Source of the DNA: Actinomycetes bacterium
GTDB lineage: Bacteria; Actinomycetota; Actinomycetes; Streptosporangiales; Streptosporangiaceae
Reading direction: 5' to 3'
Length of the DNA: 64,000 nucleotides
NCBI GenBank assembly: GCA_021792855.1
Contig: JAJYTW010000001.1
Span: forward strand, 25,371-89,370
Shown: positions 22,950-34,901 of the stretch, piece by piece
How positions within the stretch are numbered: the first letter of the stretch is position 1
Layout of the letters: every line of letters starts with the position of its first letter
The notes under the pieces: model-generated
What the model saw: the letters and a program-made list of their open reading frames with translations, nothing else
Databases searched by the model: none
What the model was told of the DNA's origin: nothing
Position numbers and translations under genes: made by a program

Positions 22950-23875
22950 CGCCGTCCCCGTCCACGCTGCCCGATCATCCCGATTCCCCCCTGACGGTCG
23001 CCGAAGCGGTCCGGCGTCGATCCCCGTCCTGGCCGTCCCCCCACGGTCAGCCACGCGCTGTCGATCAGCCTGATGCCGCCAACCGCGCCGGCCACCAGCA
23101 TGATCGCCGGACCGCCGAAGCCCGGCCGCACCGGCTCGAAGGTGGCCGGGTCGACGACCGCCAGGTATTCGGTGACCAGCGGGGGCCGTGCGGCCGCCGC
23201 CGCGTCGAGTTCCGCCCGCGCTCGGTCGAGCGCTGCCTGCGCGCCATCGGCGGCCGCTCGCTGGCCGGCCAGCAGGGCCCGCGGGACGGCGAGCGCGGCC
23301 GCCCGCTCGGCGGCCGAGAGCCGGGCGCTCCGTCCGGAGGCCGGGAGACCGTCCTGGTCCCTGGCGTCGGCCGCGGCGACAATCGTGACCGGCAGGTCAA
23401 GGTCCGCCACCATCTGCCTGACCAGGAACAGCCGCTGGGCGTCCCGGTCGCCGATGACGGCCGCGTCCGGTCTGATCAGGCTGAAGATCCGCAGCAGCAC
23501 GGTCAGGTAACCGCCGAGGTCGGCCGGGCCGCCGGATCCCTCGAACACCCGGCCGACCCGGCCGGGGTCCACCGTGACCCGCCCCGGCGCGGTGATCAGC
23601 TGATCCGGCCGGGGCACGAACATCAGGTCCACGTCCTCCGCCGCGCAGAGCGCGAAGTCGCGCTCGGCGGCGTGCTCCCCGCCGTCCGGCCGTTCGCCGC
23701 CGACCAGGGCCACGACCACCGACCCGGCCGGACCCGCGTACCGTCTGGCCACCCGGATCAGGGCCCGGTGCCCGTCATCCAGCGCATCGATCACCGGGAC
23801 CAGCACGACAGGCCGGCCGATGGCCGGCCGGGCAGCGGCGAGCCCGGTCCTGGTGCGCGCAAGGATCGGCGTCAC
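22946..23875 (-). CDS. PanC-like (pantoate-beta-alanine ligase family) protein with divergent catalytic motifs
   Basis: Position overlapping nadB and residual motifs: VPVIDALDDGHRALI, PDAAVIGDRDAQRLFLVRQMVADLDLPVTIV, DGLPASGRSARLS. Confidence 0.75.
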   Translation of the reverse strand: MTPILARTRTGLAAARPAIGRPVVLVPVIDALDDGHRALIRVARRYAGPAGSVVVALVGGERPDGGEHAAERDFALCAAEDVDLMFVPRPDQLITAPGRVTVDPGRVGRVFEGSGGPADLGGYLTVLLRIFSLIRPDAAVIGDRDAQRLFLVRQMVADLDLPVTIVAAADARDQDGLPASGRSARLSAAERAAALAVPRALLAGQRAAADGAQAALDRARAELDAAAAARPPLVTEYLAVVDPATFEPVRPGFGGPAIMLVAGAVGGIRLIDSAWLTVGGRPGRGSTPDRFGDRQGGIGMIGQRGRGRR

Positions 23876-24846
23876 TCCGGCCGTCCCCCGAGCACGCCGA
23901 GCAGCCGCTGCGCGTCCGACGGGCGGAGCGCGCCGACCGCCAGGGCCCGGTCCGCGGTCAGCCGGGCCAGCGCCAGGTAGGCACCGAGGCTGGCGGGCGC
24001 GGCGGCCCGGATCGCGGCGACATCGGTGGCGACCGTCTCGGCATCGCCGCGCGCGGCCGGCCCGGTCAGCGCCGCGTCCCCCAGCGCCAGCGCGTTATCC
24101 AGCGCCGCCGACAGCAGCGGGCCGAGCATCCTGGCCGGGTCAGCGACCCCGGCCGAGCGCAGCAGGTCGGCGGCCGTGGCGACCAGCGTGATCAGGTGAC
24201 TGGCCGTGCCGTCGAGCGCGGCGTGATAGCGGGCCCGCACCTGCTCGTCGATGAAGACCGGCTCACCGCCCATCTCGACGACCAGTGCATCGGCCACCGG
24301 CCTGAGCGGCTCTGGCGCGGTCACCCCGAAGCAGATCCCGGCCATCTTCTCCACGTCGTCGGGTCGCCCGCTGAACGTCATCGCCGGATGCAGGGCGAGC
24401 GGCAGCGCGCCCTGCGCGGTGGCCGGCTCGAGCACCGCCAGCCCGTGCCTGCCGCTGGCGTGCGCGAGCAACCGACCCCGTACCGGGACACCGGCCGCGA
24501 CCAGGCCGCGGACCAGGCCGGGCAGCGCGTCGTCCGGAACCGTCAGCAGGACCAGGTCGGCCCGGGGGATCAGCTCCTCCGGGCGCAGCACCGGGACCGC
24601 CGGCAGGCTGCGGCCGATCCGGCTCAGCGCCGTGTCGGACACCGCGGACACCGCGACCACGCGATGCCCGGCCCTGGCCAGAGCGACGCCCAGCGCCGTT
24701 CCCACCCGTCCGGCGCCGACGATCCCGACCGCGAGTTGCGCGGGATGCGCGAGCGCGTCGGGCGCCGGGCCGGCGCCGCGGCTGGGGTTGTCTTCTCGCA
24801 TCCAGATCTGGTCCTTCTCAGGTACCGGTCGGCCACCCGCGAGCAT
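23872..24846 (-). CDS. Rossmann-like/DUF2520 domain protein
   Basis: LAVGIVGAGRVGTALGVALARAGHRVVAVSAVS...LALHPAMTFSG...ARYHAALDGTASHLITLVATAADLL. Confidence 0.88.
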   Translation of the reverse strand: MLAGGRPVPEKDQIWMREDNPSRGAGPAPDALAHPAQLAVGIVGAGRVGTALGVALARAGHRVVAVSAVSDTALSRIGRSLPAVPVLRPEELIPRADLVLLTVPDDALPGLVRGLVAAGVPVRGRLLAHASGRHGLAVLEPATAQGALPLALHPAMTFSGRPDDVEKMAGICFGVTAPEPLRPVADALVVEMGGEPVFIDEQVRARYHAALDGTASHLITLVATAADLLRSAGVADPARMLGPLLSAALDNALALGDAALTGPAARGDAETVATDVAAIRAAAPASLGAYLALARLTADRALAVGALRPSDAQRLLGVLGGRPE

Positions 24847-24865
24847 AGCCAGGCGGCGGCGCCAA

Positions 24866-25354
24866 TCAGGGCTTACCGCTGCGCTGGCCGTTCATGGACG
24901 GCAGGTCATCGTCGTCATCCGGTGGCTCGGGCGCGCGGCAGGACCGTTCGAGGTAGAGGGCGGCGAGGATCAGGGCCAGCGCGGCGACCGCCGTCACCGC
25001 CCCGGCTACCGCATCGTGCCTGGGCACCGGCTTTTCCAGCATGGTCACGGTGTACCCGACCAGGCCGAGTGCCAGCCCACCGAAGATCGCCCCGGCCAGC
25101 GAACTGGCCTTGGCCAGGGCCACCACCCGCGGCACCGACATCGGCTGCACCGGCTTGGCCCCGGGCCGCCCGCTGAGCCGCACCCGCAGGTTCCGGCCGA
25201 TCAGAAACTCCCCGGCGGCCAGCAGGGTCAGCGCGGGCACGGCCGTCCAGGGCAGCGGCGCCATCGCGGCGAAGGTGGCGGTCAGGATCAGCCAGGCCAC
25301 GACCCCGCTGATCACGACCGCCGCTACCAGCGTCCACGGCTTAGTCGGCTGCAT
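24866..25354 (-). CDS. DUF3180 family membrane protein
   Basis: Four hydrophobic segments; sits between folK and the DUF2520 gene as in many actinobacteria. Confidence 0.8.
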   Translation of the reverse strand: MQPTKPWTLVAAVVISGVVAWLILTATFAAMAPLPWTAVPALTLLAAGEFLIGRNLRVRLSGRPGAKPVQPMSVPRVVALAKASSLAGAIFGGLALGLVGYTVTMLEKPVPRHDAVAGAVTAVAALALILAALYLERSCRAPEPPDDDDDLPSMNGQRSGKP

Positions 25355-25403
25355 CTGCTCGCGTCACCTCTGGTCGGCAGACTGTCTGGTCACCGGTCCC
25401 TCA

Positions 25404-25967
25404 TCAGCTGTTCCCGCCTGAGTGCGGTTCTACCGCTCGCGGCACCCCGTCAGGCGGCCCCAGGCGCAGGCCGGGACCCGGCAGGCGGTCGACTCCCGTA
25501 CGCCCAGTATCCGCCAGTAGTTCAGCCACCGGGCCGCGCCCCGGAATCCGGGCGCCCGGATCGACCTCATGCCAGGGCACCAGCACGAAGCCGCGCTCGT
25601 GCGCCCGCGGATGCGGCAGGGTCAGTTCCGGATCGGCGCTGACCTCGTCACCGCACACGATCACGTCCACGTCCAGCGTGCGCGGTCCCCAGCGCACCGT
25701 CCGCACCCGGTGCAGCGCCTGCTCGGCGGCCTGGCAGCGGGCCAGGATCGCCCGGCCGCCGAGCGCGCTGCTGGCCAGCAGCACCGCGTTCAGGTAGTCC
25801 GGCTGCTCCGGGCCGCCGACCGGGCTGGTCTGGTACACCGCCGACACCGCCGTGCAGCGCAGATCGGGATCCCCGCACAGGATGTCCACGCCGCGCTGCA
25901 GATTGCCCAGCCGGTCGCCCAGGTTGCTGCCGAGCGCCAGCACCACCCGCCGCGGCAGGTCGGTCAA
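25404..25967 (-). CDS. folK: 2-amino-4-hydroxy-6-hydroxymethyldihydropteridine diphosphokinase
   Basis: RVVLALGSNLGDRLGNLQRGVDIL...YQTSPVGGPEQPDYLNAV...RWGPRTLDVDVIVCG...LPHPRAHERGFVL; TTG start inferred. Confidence 0.92.
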   Translation of the reverse strand: MTDLPRRVVLALGSNLGDRLGNLQRGVDILCGDPDLRCTAVSAVYQTSPVGGPEQPDYLNAVLLASSALGGRAILARCQAAEQALHRVRTVRWGPRTLDVDVIVCGDEVSADPELTLPHPRAHERGFVLVPWHEVDPGARIPGRGPVAELLADTGRTGVDRLPGPGLRLGPPDGVPRAVEPHSGGNS

Positions 25968-26332
25968 GCCCGGCTCCGCCGGATGGTGACGCTCATGTCC
26001 CGGAACGGCACGGTCACCGGGGCGTGCGGCTTGTGCACGGTGATCTCCACCTCGGCGACCCGCTCGTCGGCCAGGCAGGTCGCCGCCAGCCGGCCGGCCA
26101 GGGTCTCGATCAGCGCGACCGGCTCGCCGGAGATCACATCGGACAGCCTGGCGGCCAGGGTGCCGTAGTCGGCGGTGAGCGACAGGTCGTCGGCGGCCGC
26201 CGCGGCCCGGGTGTCCACCCATAGCACGGCGTCGGCGACGAACTCCTGGCCCTGCTCGCGCTCGCTCGGCAGCACCCCGTGCCGCCCGTAGGCCCGCAGC
26301 CCGAGCAGGCTGATCCGGTCAAGCTGACTCAT
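25964..26332 (-). CDS. folB: Dihydroneopterin aldolase
   Basis: MSQLDRISLLGLRAYGRHGVLPSEREQGQEFVADAVLWVD...VEITVHKPHAPV. Confidence 0.93.
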   Translation of the reverse strand: MSQLDRISLLGLRAYGRHGVLPSEREQGQEFVADAVLWVDTRAAAAADDLSLTADYGTLAARLSDVISGEPVALIETLAGRLAATCLADERVAEVEITVHKPHAPVTVPFRDMSVTIRRSRA

Positions 26333-27203
26333 GCACGCTCTCCTCATTCCAGCGCGCGGCCACCCGGACCGCGTCGGCGTTCCCCGGCACCGCGTGCACC
26401 CGCACGCACCACGCCCCGGCGGCGGCGGCCAGTGCGGTCATCGCGACGGTCGCGTCGTCGCACTCCAGCGGCGGGCGGGGGGCGCCGGTGCCGGACGCCA
26501 GCAGCCGGCCGATGAAGCGCTTGCGGGAGGCACCGACCAGCACCGGGAACGGCCCGGCCGGGTGGTCGAGCGCGGCCAGCGCGGTCAGCCTGGCCAGCAG
26601 CGCCCAGTTGTGGCTGGGCAGCTTGGCGAATCCGAGACCAGGGTCGATGATGAGCTGGGTGGGCCGGACCCCGGCGGCCGTCAGCGCCGCGACCCGCTGC
26701 GATAGCTCGTCCCGCACCTCGGCCACGACGTCCTCATAGACAGCCAGTTCCTGCATGGTCGCGCTCGGCCCGCGCCAGTGCACCACGATGTAGGGCACTC
26801 CGGTCCGCGCGATCAGGCCGGCCATGGCCGGGTCGGCCAGGCCGCCGCTCACGTCGTTGACAATCCGGGCTCCGACCGCCAGTGCGCGCTCGGCGACGAC
26901 CGCCCGGGTGGTATCGACGCTGACCGTGATGCCTGACTGCACCAGCGCGGTCACGACCGGTTCGGTCCTGGCAAGTTCCTCGGCTTCGGTGATCCGCTCG
27001 GCACCCGGCCTGGTGGACTCACCGCCCACGTCCACGATGTCCGCGCCCTCGGCGGCAAGCTGCAAGCCGTGCGCGATCGCCGCGGTCGTGCCGAACCATC
27101 GTCCGCCATCGGAGAACGAGTCGGGCGTCACGTTGACCACGCCCATGACCAGGCACCGGGAGGCGGCCGGGAGGCCGGGCAGGCGCACTGCGGGACCGGA
27201 CAT
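26319..27203 (-). CDS. folP: Dihydropteroate synthase
   Basis: RCLVMGVVNVTPDSFSDGGRWF...VDVGGESTRPGA...VSVDTTRAVVAERAL...LIIDPGLGFAK. Confidence 0.96.
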   Translation of the reverse strand: MSGPAVRLPGLPAASRCLVMGVVNVTPDSFSDGGRWFGTTAAIAHGLQLAAEGADIVDVGGESTRPGAERITEAEELARTEPVVTALVQSGITVSVDTTRAVVAERALAVGARIVNDVSGGLADPAMAGLIARTGVPYIVVHWRGPSATMQELAVYEDVVAEVRDELSQRVAALTAAGVRPTQLIIDPGLGFAKLPSHNWALLARLTALAALDHPAGPFPVLVGASRKRFIGRLLASGTGAPRPPLECDDATVAMTALAAAAGAWCVRVHAVPGNADAVRVAARWNEESVHESA

Positions 27204-27208
27204 GACGG

Positions 27209-29149
27209 TTAATCTACATCGTCGCCGGCTCGGTCCCGCCGGGGTGATCGCAGCCTGTCCCTGGCCTTCCGGAGCACCCTGCGGACCTCGATCGTGGGCC
27301 AGACCAGAAAGGCCTCGGCTTCCAGCGCGGCGAGTCCGATCCGCACCGCGTCACCTGGCCCGGGGAAGACCATGAACCTGGGCACCCACTCGGGGCTGAA
27401 CTTCGCGTTGAATCGGTACAGCGACTCGATCTGGAACCAGCGGGACAGGAACAGCAGGATCCGGCGCCAGGCCCGGAGCACCGGACCGGCGCCGATCCGC
27501 TCACCACGTTCCAGCGCGGCCCGGAACATCGCGAAGTTGAGCGACATCCGCTTCACGCCGAGGTCGTTCGCCGCCTTGATGGCCGCCACGATCATGAAGT
27601 CGTTCAGGCCCGGCTGAGCCGACCTGTCCCGGCGCATCAGGTCGAGCGACAGCCCGTCGCTGCCCCACGGGACGAAGTGCAGCAGTGCCCGCACCACGCC
27701 GTCCTGGGTCGCGGTCGCGATCACGCACTGGTCATCGCCGGGACCGCCGATCCGGCCCAGCGCCATCGAGAAGCCACGCTCGGTCGGATTGCCCCGCCAG
27801 GTGTCGGCCTGGCGCACCAGGGCCGCGATCTCGGACGGCCGCATGTCGCCCACCCGGCGCACCTCCGCCACATAGCCGGCCCGCTGCACCCGGGAGACCA
27901 TCTGGCGCACGTTCCGCATCTGGCGCCCCTGCAGGCTGAAGTCGGTCGTGCTGATGATCGCCTCATCCCCGAGTTCCAGCGCGGTCAGGCCGCCGGACCG
28001 GCACCACACCTCGGCGCCAAGCTCGCTGCAGCCCATTACCGCCGGCACCCACGCATGCCGGGACGCCTCGTCCAGGAACGCCTCGATCGCTCCCGGCCAG
28101 GCCTCCGGGTCACCGAGCGGGTCACCGCTGGCCAGCATCACCCCCGACAGCACCCGGTAGCCGATGGCGGCCTTGCGGGTCGCGGACCAGATCACGTTCT
28201 TGTCGTCGCGGAGCGCGAAGTACCCGAGCGAGTCCGCCTCGCCGTGCCGGGCGAGGATCTCCCTGATCCCCTCGGCGTCCTCCCGGCTCAGCCGGCCTAC
28301 CGGCTCCGCCGGGCGCAGGAACACGTACGCGGTCACTAGGGCGGTGAGCAGGCCCAGCGCACCGGTCATGATCCCGAAGAAGTCCCCGCGCACCTCCTGT
28401 GCCGAACTGAACTGCACCGGGCCGGTCGCCCCGACCAGCCCGTAGAGCACCGTTTGCACGCGCTCGGCCAGGCTGAAGCTGCCGGCCAGGCCACGCGGCG
28501 CGATATAGGCCAAGCCGATGACGATGTCGGCGGCCAGCAACCCTACGAAAACCCCGAACGCCCGCCAACGGGAGCGCGGGTCACCGATCGCGTAGAACTC
28601 GCCGCGGTAGTACCAGCCGAAGCCGATCAGCAGCGCGGTGATCGCAAACCCGACCGGAGGCACCGACCGGCCGAAGGTGATCACGATGTGGTGCAGCCTG
28701 ATCAGGTTCACCACGGCGGCGAGGATCAGCAGCGCCATGGCCTCCTGCCAGGCACGCCGCTTCCGCCGTCGCAGGCCATGCGACAGCATCAGCAGCAGCA
28801 GGCCGATCACGACCAGTGCCAGCCTGGTCAGGCTGGAGGTGTAGCCGAGCGTGAACGGCGCGGCGCCGGAGATCCGGTGCAGCCGGCTGTGCGGGTGCAG
28901 GTGCAGCGCCAGGTACAGGTTGGAGTCGATGCCGACCGCGATGAAGCCAAGCGCCACGACCATCACCACGAGGCTGGCCGCCCTGGGCACCCACCTGCGC
29001 TGCTGCCTGCGATCGGCGTGCGGCTGCCCGTTCCTGCCGCGCCCGGCACGGGCGTCGCCAGAGCCGGCCGCCGGGTGGGCGGCCGGCTGCGCTCTCGTCG
29101 GTGTGGCCTGCGCTCGCACAGGTCCGTTGAGGTCCGTCATCTCCGGCAA
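27209..29149 (-). CDS. Phosphatidylglycerol lysyltransferase-like (DUF2156) integral membrane protein
   Basis: Multi-TM N-terminus; C-terminal FALRDDKNVIWS...GDPLGDPEAWPGAIEAFLDEA...GLSLDLMRRDRSAQPGLNDFMI...FNAKFSPEWVPRFMVFPG. Confidence 0.9.
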   Translation of the reverse strand: MPEMTDLNGPVRAQATPTRAQPAAHPAAGSGDARAGRGRNGQPHADRRQQRRWVPRAASLVVMVVALGFIAVGIDSNLYLALHLHPHSRLHRISGAAPFTLGYTSSLTRLALVVIGLLLLMLSHGLRRRKRRAWQEAMALLILAAVVNLIRLHHIVITFGRSVPPVGFAITALLIGFGWYYRGEFYAIGDPRSRWRAFGVFVGLLAADIVIGLAYIAPRGLAGSFSLAERVQTVLYGLVGATGPVQFSSAQEVRGDFFGIMTGALGLLTALVTAYVFLRPAEPVGRLSREDAEGIREILARHGEADSLGYFALRDDKNVIWSATRKAAIGYRVLSGVMLASGDPLGDPEAWPGAIEAFLDEASRHAWVPAVMGCSELGAEVWCRSGGLTALELGDEAIISTTDFSLQGRQMRNVRQMVSRVQRAGYVAEVRRVGDMRPSEIAALVRQADTWRGNPTERGFSMALGRIGGPGDDQCVIATATQDGVVRALLHFVPWGSDGLSLDLMRRDRSAQPGLNDFMIVAAIKAANDLGVKRMSLNFAMFRAALERGERIGAGPVLRAWRRILLFLSRWFQIESLYRFNAKFSPEWVPRFMVFPGPGDAVRIGLAALEAEAFLVWPTIEVRRVLRKARDRLRSPRRDRAGDDVD

Positions 29150-29226
29150 ATCGGTGCGGCCCCGGGTCTCGGGGGAATCAGCCTGGTAACAAAGCGACGG
29201 CCACCGGGCCCGAAGCCGCCTGTTCG

Positions 29227-29801
29227 CTACCGGCGATTCATGAGCAGGCTCATGGCTTCCGCCCTCGTCGCATCTGAGCTGCGGAAGCAGCCTCGAACCG
29301 CCGAGGTGACCGTCTTGGCGCCCGGCTTACGCACTCCGCGCATCGCCATGCACAGGTGTTCAGCCTCCACCACAACGATAACGCCCCGGGGTTCCAGAAC
29401 GTTCACGAGCGAATCGGCGATCTGACTCGTCATCCGTTCCTGCACCTGGGGACGCTTGGCGTAGACATCCACCAGCCTGGCAAGTTTCGACAAGCCGGTG
29501 ATCTGCCCCTGCTCGTTTGGGATGTAGCCAATATGGGCGTACCCGAAAAACGGCACCAGATGATGCTCGCAGGTGGAGAACATCTCGATGTCCCGCACCA
29601 GCACCATCTCATCGTGGTCGGCGTCGAACACCGTGGTCAGCACATCTTCCGGGCGCTGCCGGAGTCCGGCGAACTGCTCGGCATACGCCCTGGCCACCCG
29701 GCTCGGCGTGTCCTTGATGCCGTCCCTGGCCGGATCCTCGCCGATCGCGATCAGGATCTCGCGCACGGCGCGCTCAACGCGCGCGAGATCCACCGGCGGC
29801 A

Positions 29802-29805
<4 letters not shown>
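29227..29805 (-). CDS. folE: GTP cyclohydrolase I
   Basis: [63 protein letters not shown]. Confidence 0.97.
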
Positions 29806-31904
<2,099 letters not shown>

Positions 31905-32195
31905 CGATGAGCGGCCCTGCGAGCCGGGCCGTTACCTCCTGCCGAGCCTCGTGTCCCGCCGCCTTCCGGCAGGAGCGCATTGCGTCCGAGAGCATTCCCT
32001 GCGCGGTATTCCCGTTCTCGCCCGCGATAACGCGGGGAAACTGACGGTACACCGAGCCGAGTAGCACCAGCACGTAGGCGGCACTCGGGAAGCCGCGTGC
32101 CCTATGCTCCGCCTCTACCCCATCTCAACGCCATCCAACTCGCGATGTGTTCCCGGCCGCGGAGCGCGGCCTCGGGGGGCAGCGGCGGAGCCGCC

Positions 32196-32750
32196 TCAGT
32201 TGCCGTACATGTGCGGGGCGAGTGTACCGATGAATGGCAGGTTCCTGTACCGCTCGGCGTAGTCGAGCCCGTACCCGATGACGAACTCGTCGTCGATCTC
32301 GAACCCGGTGTAGGCCACCTCCACGGGCATCTGGGCAGCGGCCCGCTTCCGCAGCAGCACGCACACCCGCACCGAGGCCGGCTCCCTGGACTGCAGGTTG
32401 TGCACCAGGTAGGACAGCGTCAGGCCGGAGTCCACGATGTCCTCCACGACCAGCACGTGCTTGCCGGTGATGTCGGCATCGAGATCCTTCAGGATCCGGA
32501 CCACACCGGATGAGGTGGTAGACGACCCGTAGGAGGAGATCGCCATCCAGTCCATCTCAACCGGCAGGTGGACGGCGCGGGCCAGGTCGGCCATCACCAT
32601 CACCGCGCCCTTGAGCACGCCGACCAGCAGAAGTTCGCGGCCGGCGTAATCGGCGTCGATCTGGGCCGCTAGCTCGCGGATCCGCTGCTGTAGCTGATCG
32701 GGCGTGATCAGCACGTTGAGCAGGTCAGGTCCCATGTCCGTGGCATCCAC
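32196..32750 (-). CDS. hpt: Hypoxanthine phosphoribosyltransferase
   Basis: LLVGVLKGAVMVMADLARA...HVLVVEDIVDSGLTLSYL...FVIGYGLDYAERYRNLPFIG. Confidence 0.96.
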   Translation of the reverse strand: MDATDMGPDLLNVLITPDQLQQRIRELAAQIDADYAGRELLLVGVLKGAVMVMADLARAVHLPVEMDWMAISSYGSSTTSSGVVRILKDLDADITGKHVLVVEDIVDSGLTLSYLVHNLQSREPASVRVCVLLRKRAAAQMPVEVAYTGFEIDDEFVIGYGLDYAERYRNLPFIGTLAPHMYGN

Positions 32751-32762
32751 CGCGGCCTCCGT

Positions 32763-33761
32763 TCAGGTTCGGGCGGTGAAGTGCAGCCTGCCATACCGCC
32801 GGGAGCACCGTAGCCCCCCTGGCAGGTCCGTACCGCGCTGCCCTCGCCACCCGGTCACCAGCGCGTCCAGGCCGGCCACATGCGCGGCGGTCAGCGATCC
32901 GGCCGGCGCGCCGGCCGCCACCGCCGCGCGCCGCAGCAGCCTGGTCCGGATCGGGCCGGGCAGGGCAGCCAGCGCCGCAACCTCCAGTCCGGCCCGGTCG
33001 GCGCCGGGCGACCCGATCCGCTCCCCGGCCGCATCGGTTAGCTCGTCGAGCAGATCGGCGTCGGCCCGGATCTGATCGGCGGTCCTGGCCAGCGCCTCGA
33101 TCACGCCCGGGCCCAGCAGGTCCGCCAGCATCGGCAGGACCCGCTGGCGCACCCGGGTCCTGGCGAACGCCGGATCGTCGTTCTGCGGGTCGTCCCAGGG
33201 CGCCAGGCCCGCCGCCGCGCAGGCCGCACGGGTCTGCTCCCGGCGCAGCCCGAGCAGCGGCCTCCGGTACCGGCCGCTGACCGGCGCCATGCCGGCGATC
33301 GATCGCGGCCCGGAGCCCCGGACCAAGCCAAGCAGCACCGTCTCCGCCTGATCGTCCATGGTGTGTCCGAGCAGGATCACCGCGGCGCCGAGGTCCGCCG
33401 CCGCGGCGTCCAGGGCCGCGTACCTAGCCTGCCTGGCGGCTCCCTCCGGGCCGGGGTAGCCGGGTTCGCCACGGGCCGCTACCGCGACCCGGACCGCCCG
33501 CACCGGATCGAGGCCGAGTCCGGTGAGCGTCGCTCGCACCCGGGCGGCCTGCGCCGCCGAGCCCGGCTGCAGGCCGTGGTCGACCGTGACCGCGCCACCG
33601 CGCAGACCGAGCCTGGACGCCTCGAAGCCGAGCGCGGCAGCCAGCGCGAGCGAGTCAGGCCCGCCGGAGCAGGCGGCGAGAACCAGGTCCCCGGGCCGGG
33701 CGTCGGCCAGGCAGCGGCGGACGGCAAGACGCGCGGCGGCGACCGCCGGATCCGGGCCCAC
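32763..33761 (-). CDS. tilS: tRNA(Ile)-lysidine synthase
   Basis: VLAACSGGPDSLALAAALGF...LLGHTMDDQAETVLLGLVRGSG...RRPLLGLRREQTRA. Confidence 0.94.
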   Translation of the reverse strand: MGPDPAVAAARLAVRRCLADARPGDLVLAACSGGPDSLALAAALGFEASRLGLRGGAVTVDHGLQPGSAAQAARVRATLTGLGLDPVRAVRVAVAARGEPGYPGPEGAARQARYAALDAAAADLGAAVILLGHTMDDQAETVLLGLVRGSGPRSIAGMAPVSGRYRRPLLGLRREQTRAACAAAGLAPWDDPQNDDPAFARTRVRQRVLPMLADLLGPGVIEALARTADQIRADADLLDELTDAAGERIGSPGADRAGLEVAALAALPGPIRTRLLRRAAVAAGAPAGSLTAAHVAGLDALVTGWRGQRGTDLPGGLRCSRRYGRLHFTART

Positions 33762-33767
33762 CGTCGC

Positions 33768-34868
33768 TCAGCGGGGCGGCCGGGTGCCGTCCACCCGCGC
33801 CAGCCAGCGCAGCGGGGAGTCGAACTCGTCCCTGGTCGGCAGCGTCTCCGGCGAGGTCCAGACCTGGTTGAAGGCCGCCATCCCGGCCTCGTCCACGACC
33901 GCCCGGACGAACGCCGAACCCTGCTGGTACTGGCGCATCTTCAGGTCGATGCCGAGGATCCTGCGGATCGCCTGCTCACCCCGGGTCGCCGAGGTCCGCC
34001 GGGCATTGAAGGCGGCCCTGATCCGCTCGACCGACGGGACCACCGCCGGGCCGACCGCGTCCATGACATAGTCGCCGTGCCCCTCGACCAGCGTCATGAC
34101 GGAGGTCAGCCGGTCCAGGATCTCGCGCTGGCGCGGAGTCTGCATCACCTCGATCAGGCTGGCGCCGTCACCGCCGCGGACCGCGCCGGACACCACGCCG
34201 GCCACCGAGCGGAGCCGGTTCAGGATGGATGCCGGGTCAAGATCGGAGGCGAGCAGGAACTCCGTCATCTGCTGCTGCACATATGGCCTTAGCCAGGGCA
34301 CCGAGGTGAACTGGGTCCGGTGCGTCTCCTCGTGCAGGCAGACCCAGCGCCGGAAGTCGTGCGGGTCCACCCCGAGTTCCCGCTCCACCATCACGATGTT
34401 GGGCGCCACCAGGGTGAGCCGCCCGGGCGGCGCCTGGTCGACCGGGCGGTCCGGGTCTGGCGGCAGGAACAACTCGTACTGGCCGAGCACCCGGCTAGCC
34501 AGATAGACCAGGATCAGGCCCGCCTGCATGCCGGTCACCCGGGAGCCGACCGCGGTCACGACCGAGCCGCCGGGCGGCGCGACGCCGACCTCCCGCATGT
34601 GCTCGACCAGCGGGTCAAGCACGACCTGGAAGCCGGAGATGTTGGCCCGGATCCAGCCGGGCCGGTCCACCACCGCGACGGCGCCGCCGTCGTCCCCGCC
34701 GGATAGGCCGGTGACCTCGCGCACCGGCTCGGCCACCACAGCCGCCTGGTCGCGCAGTTCGGCCACGACCTGACGGGCCTGCGCGATGCTGACCTGCGGG
34801 CCTGGCCTGACCCACCGGATGGCGGTCGAGGCGGCAACGTTCCAGTCGATCATCTGCGAGCTGCTCAC
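33768..34868 (-). CDS. Zinc-dependent metalloprotease (DUF2342-like)
   Basis: VCLHEETHRTQFTSVPWLRPYV...LTSVMTLVEGHGDYVMDAVG. Confidence 0.88.
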   Translation of the reverse strand: MSSSQMIDWNVAASTAIRWVRPGPQVSIAQARQVVAELRDQAAVVAEPVREVTGLSGGDDGGAVAVVDRPGWIRANISGFQVVLDPLVEHMREVGVAPPGGSVVTAVGSRVTGMQAGLILVYLASRVLGQYELFLPPDPDRPVDQAPPGRLTLVAPNIVMVERELGVDPHDFRRWVCLHEETHRTQFTSVPWLRPYVQQQMTEFLLASDLDPASILNRLRSVAGVVSGAVRGGDGASLIEVMQTPRQREILDRLTSVMTLVEGHGDYVMDAVGPAVVPSVERIRAAFNARRTSATRGEQAIRRILGIDLKMRQYQQGSAFVRAVVDEAGMAAFNQVWTSPETLPTRDEFDSPLRWLARVDGTRPPR

Positions 34869-34901
34869 CCTCCCACCGTACGTGGCGGCGGGCGATATCG
34901 G

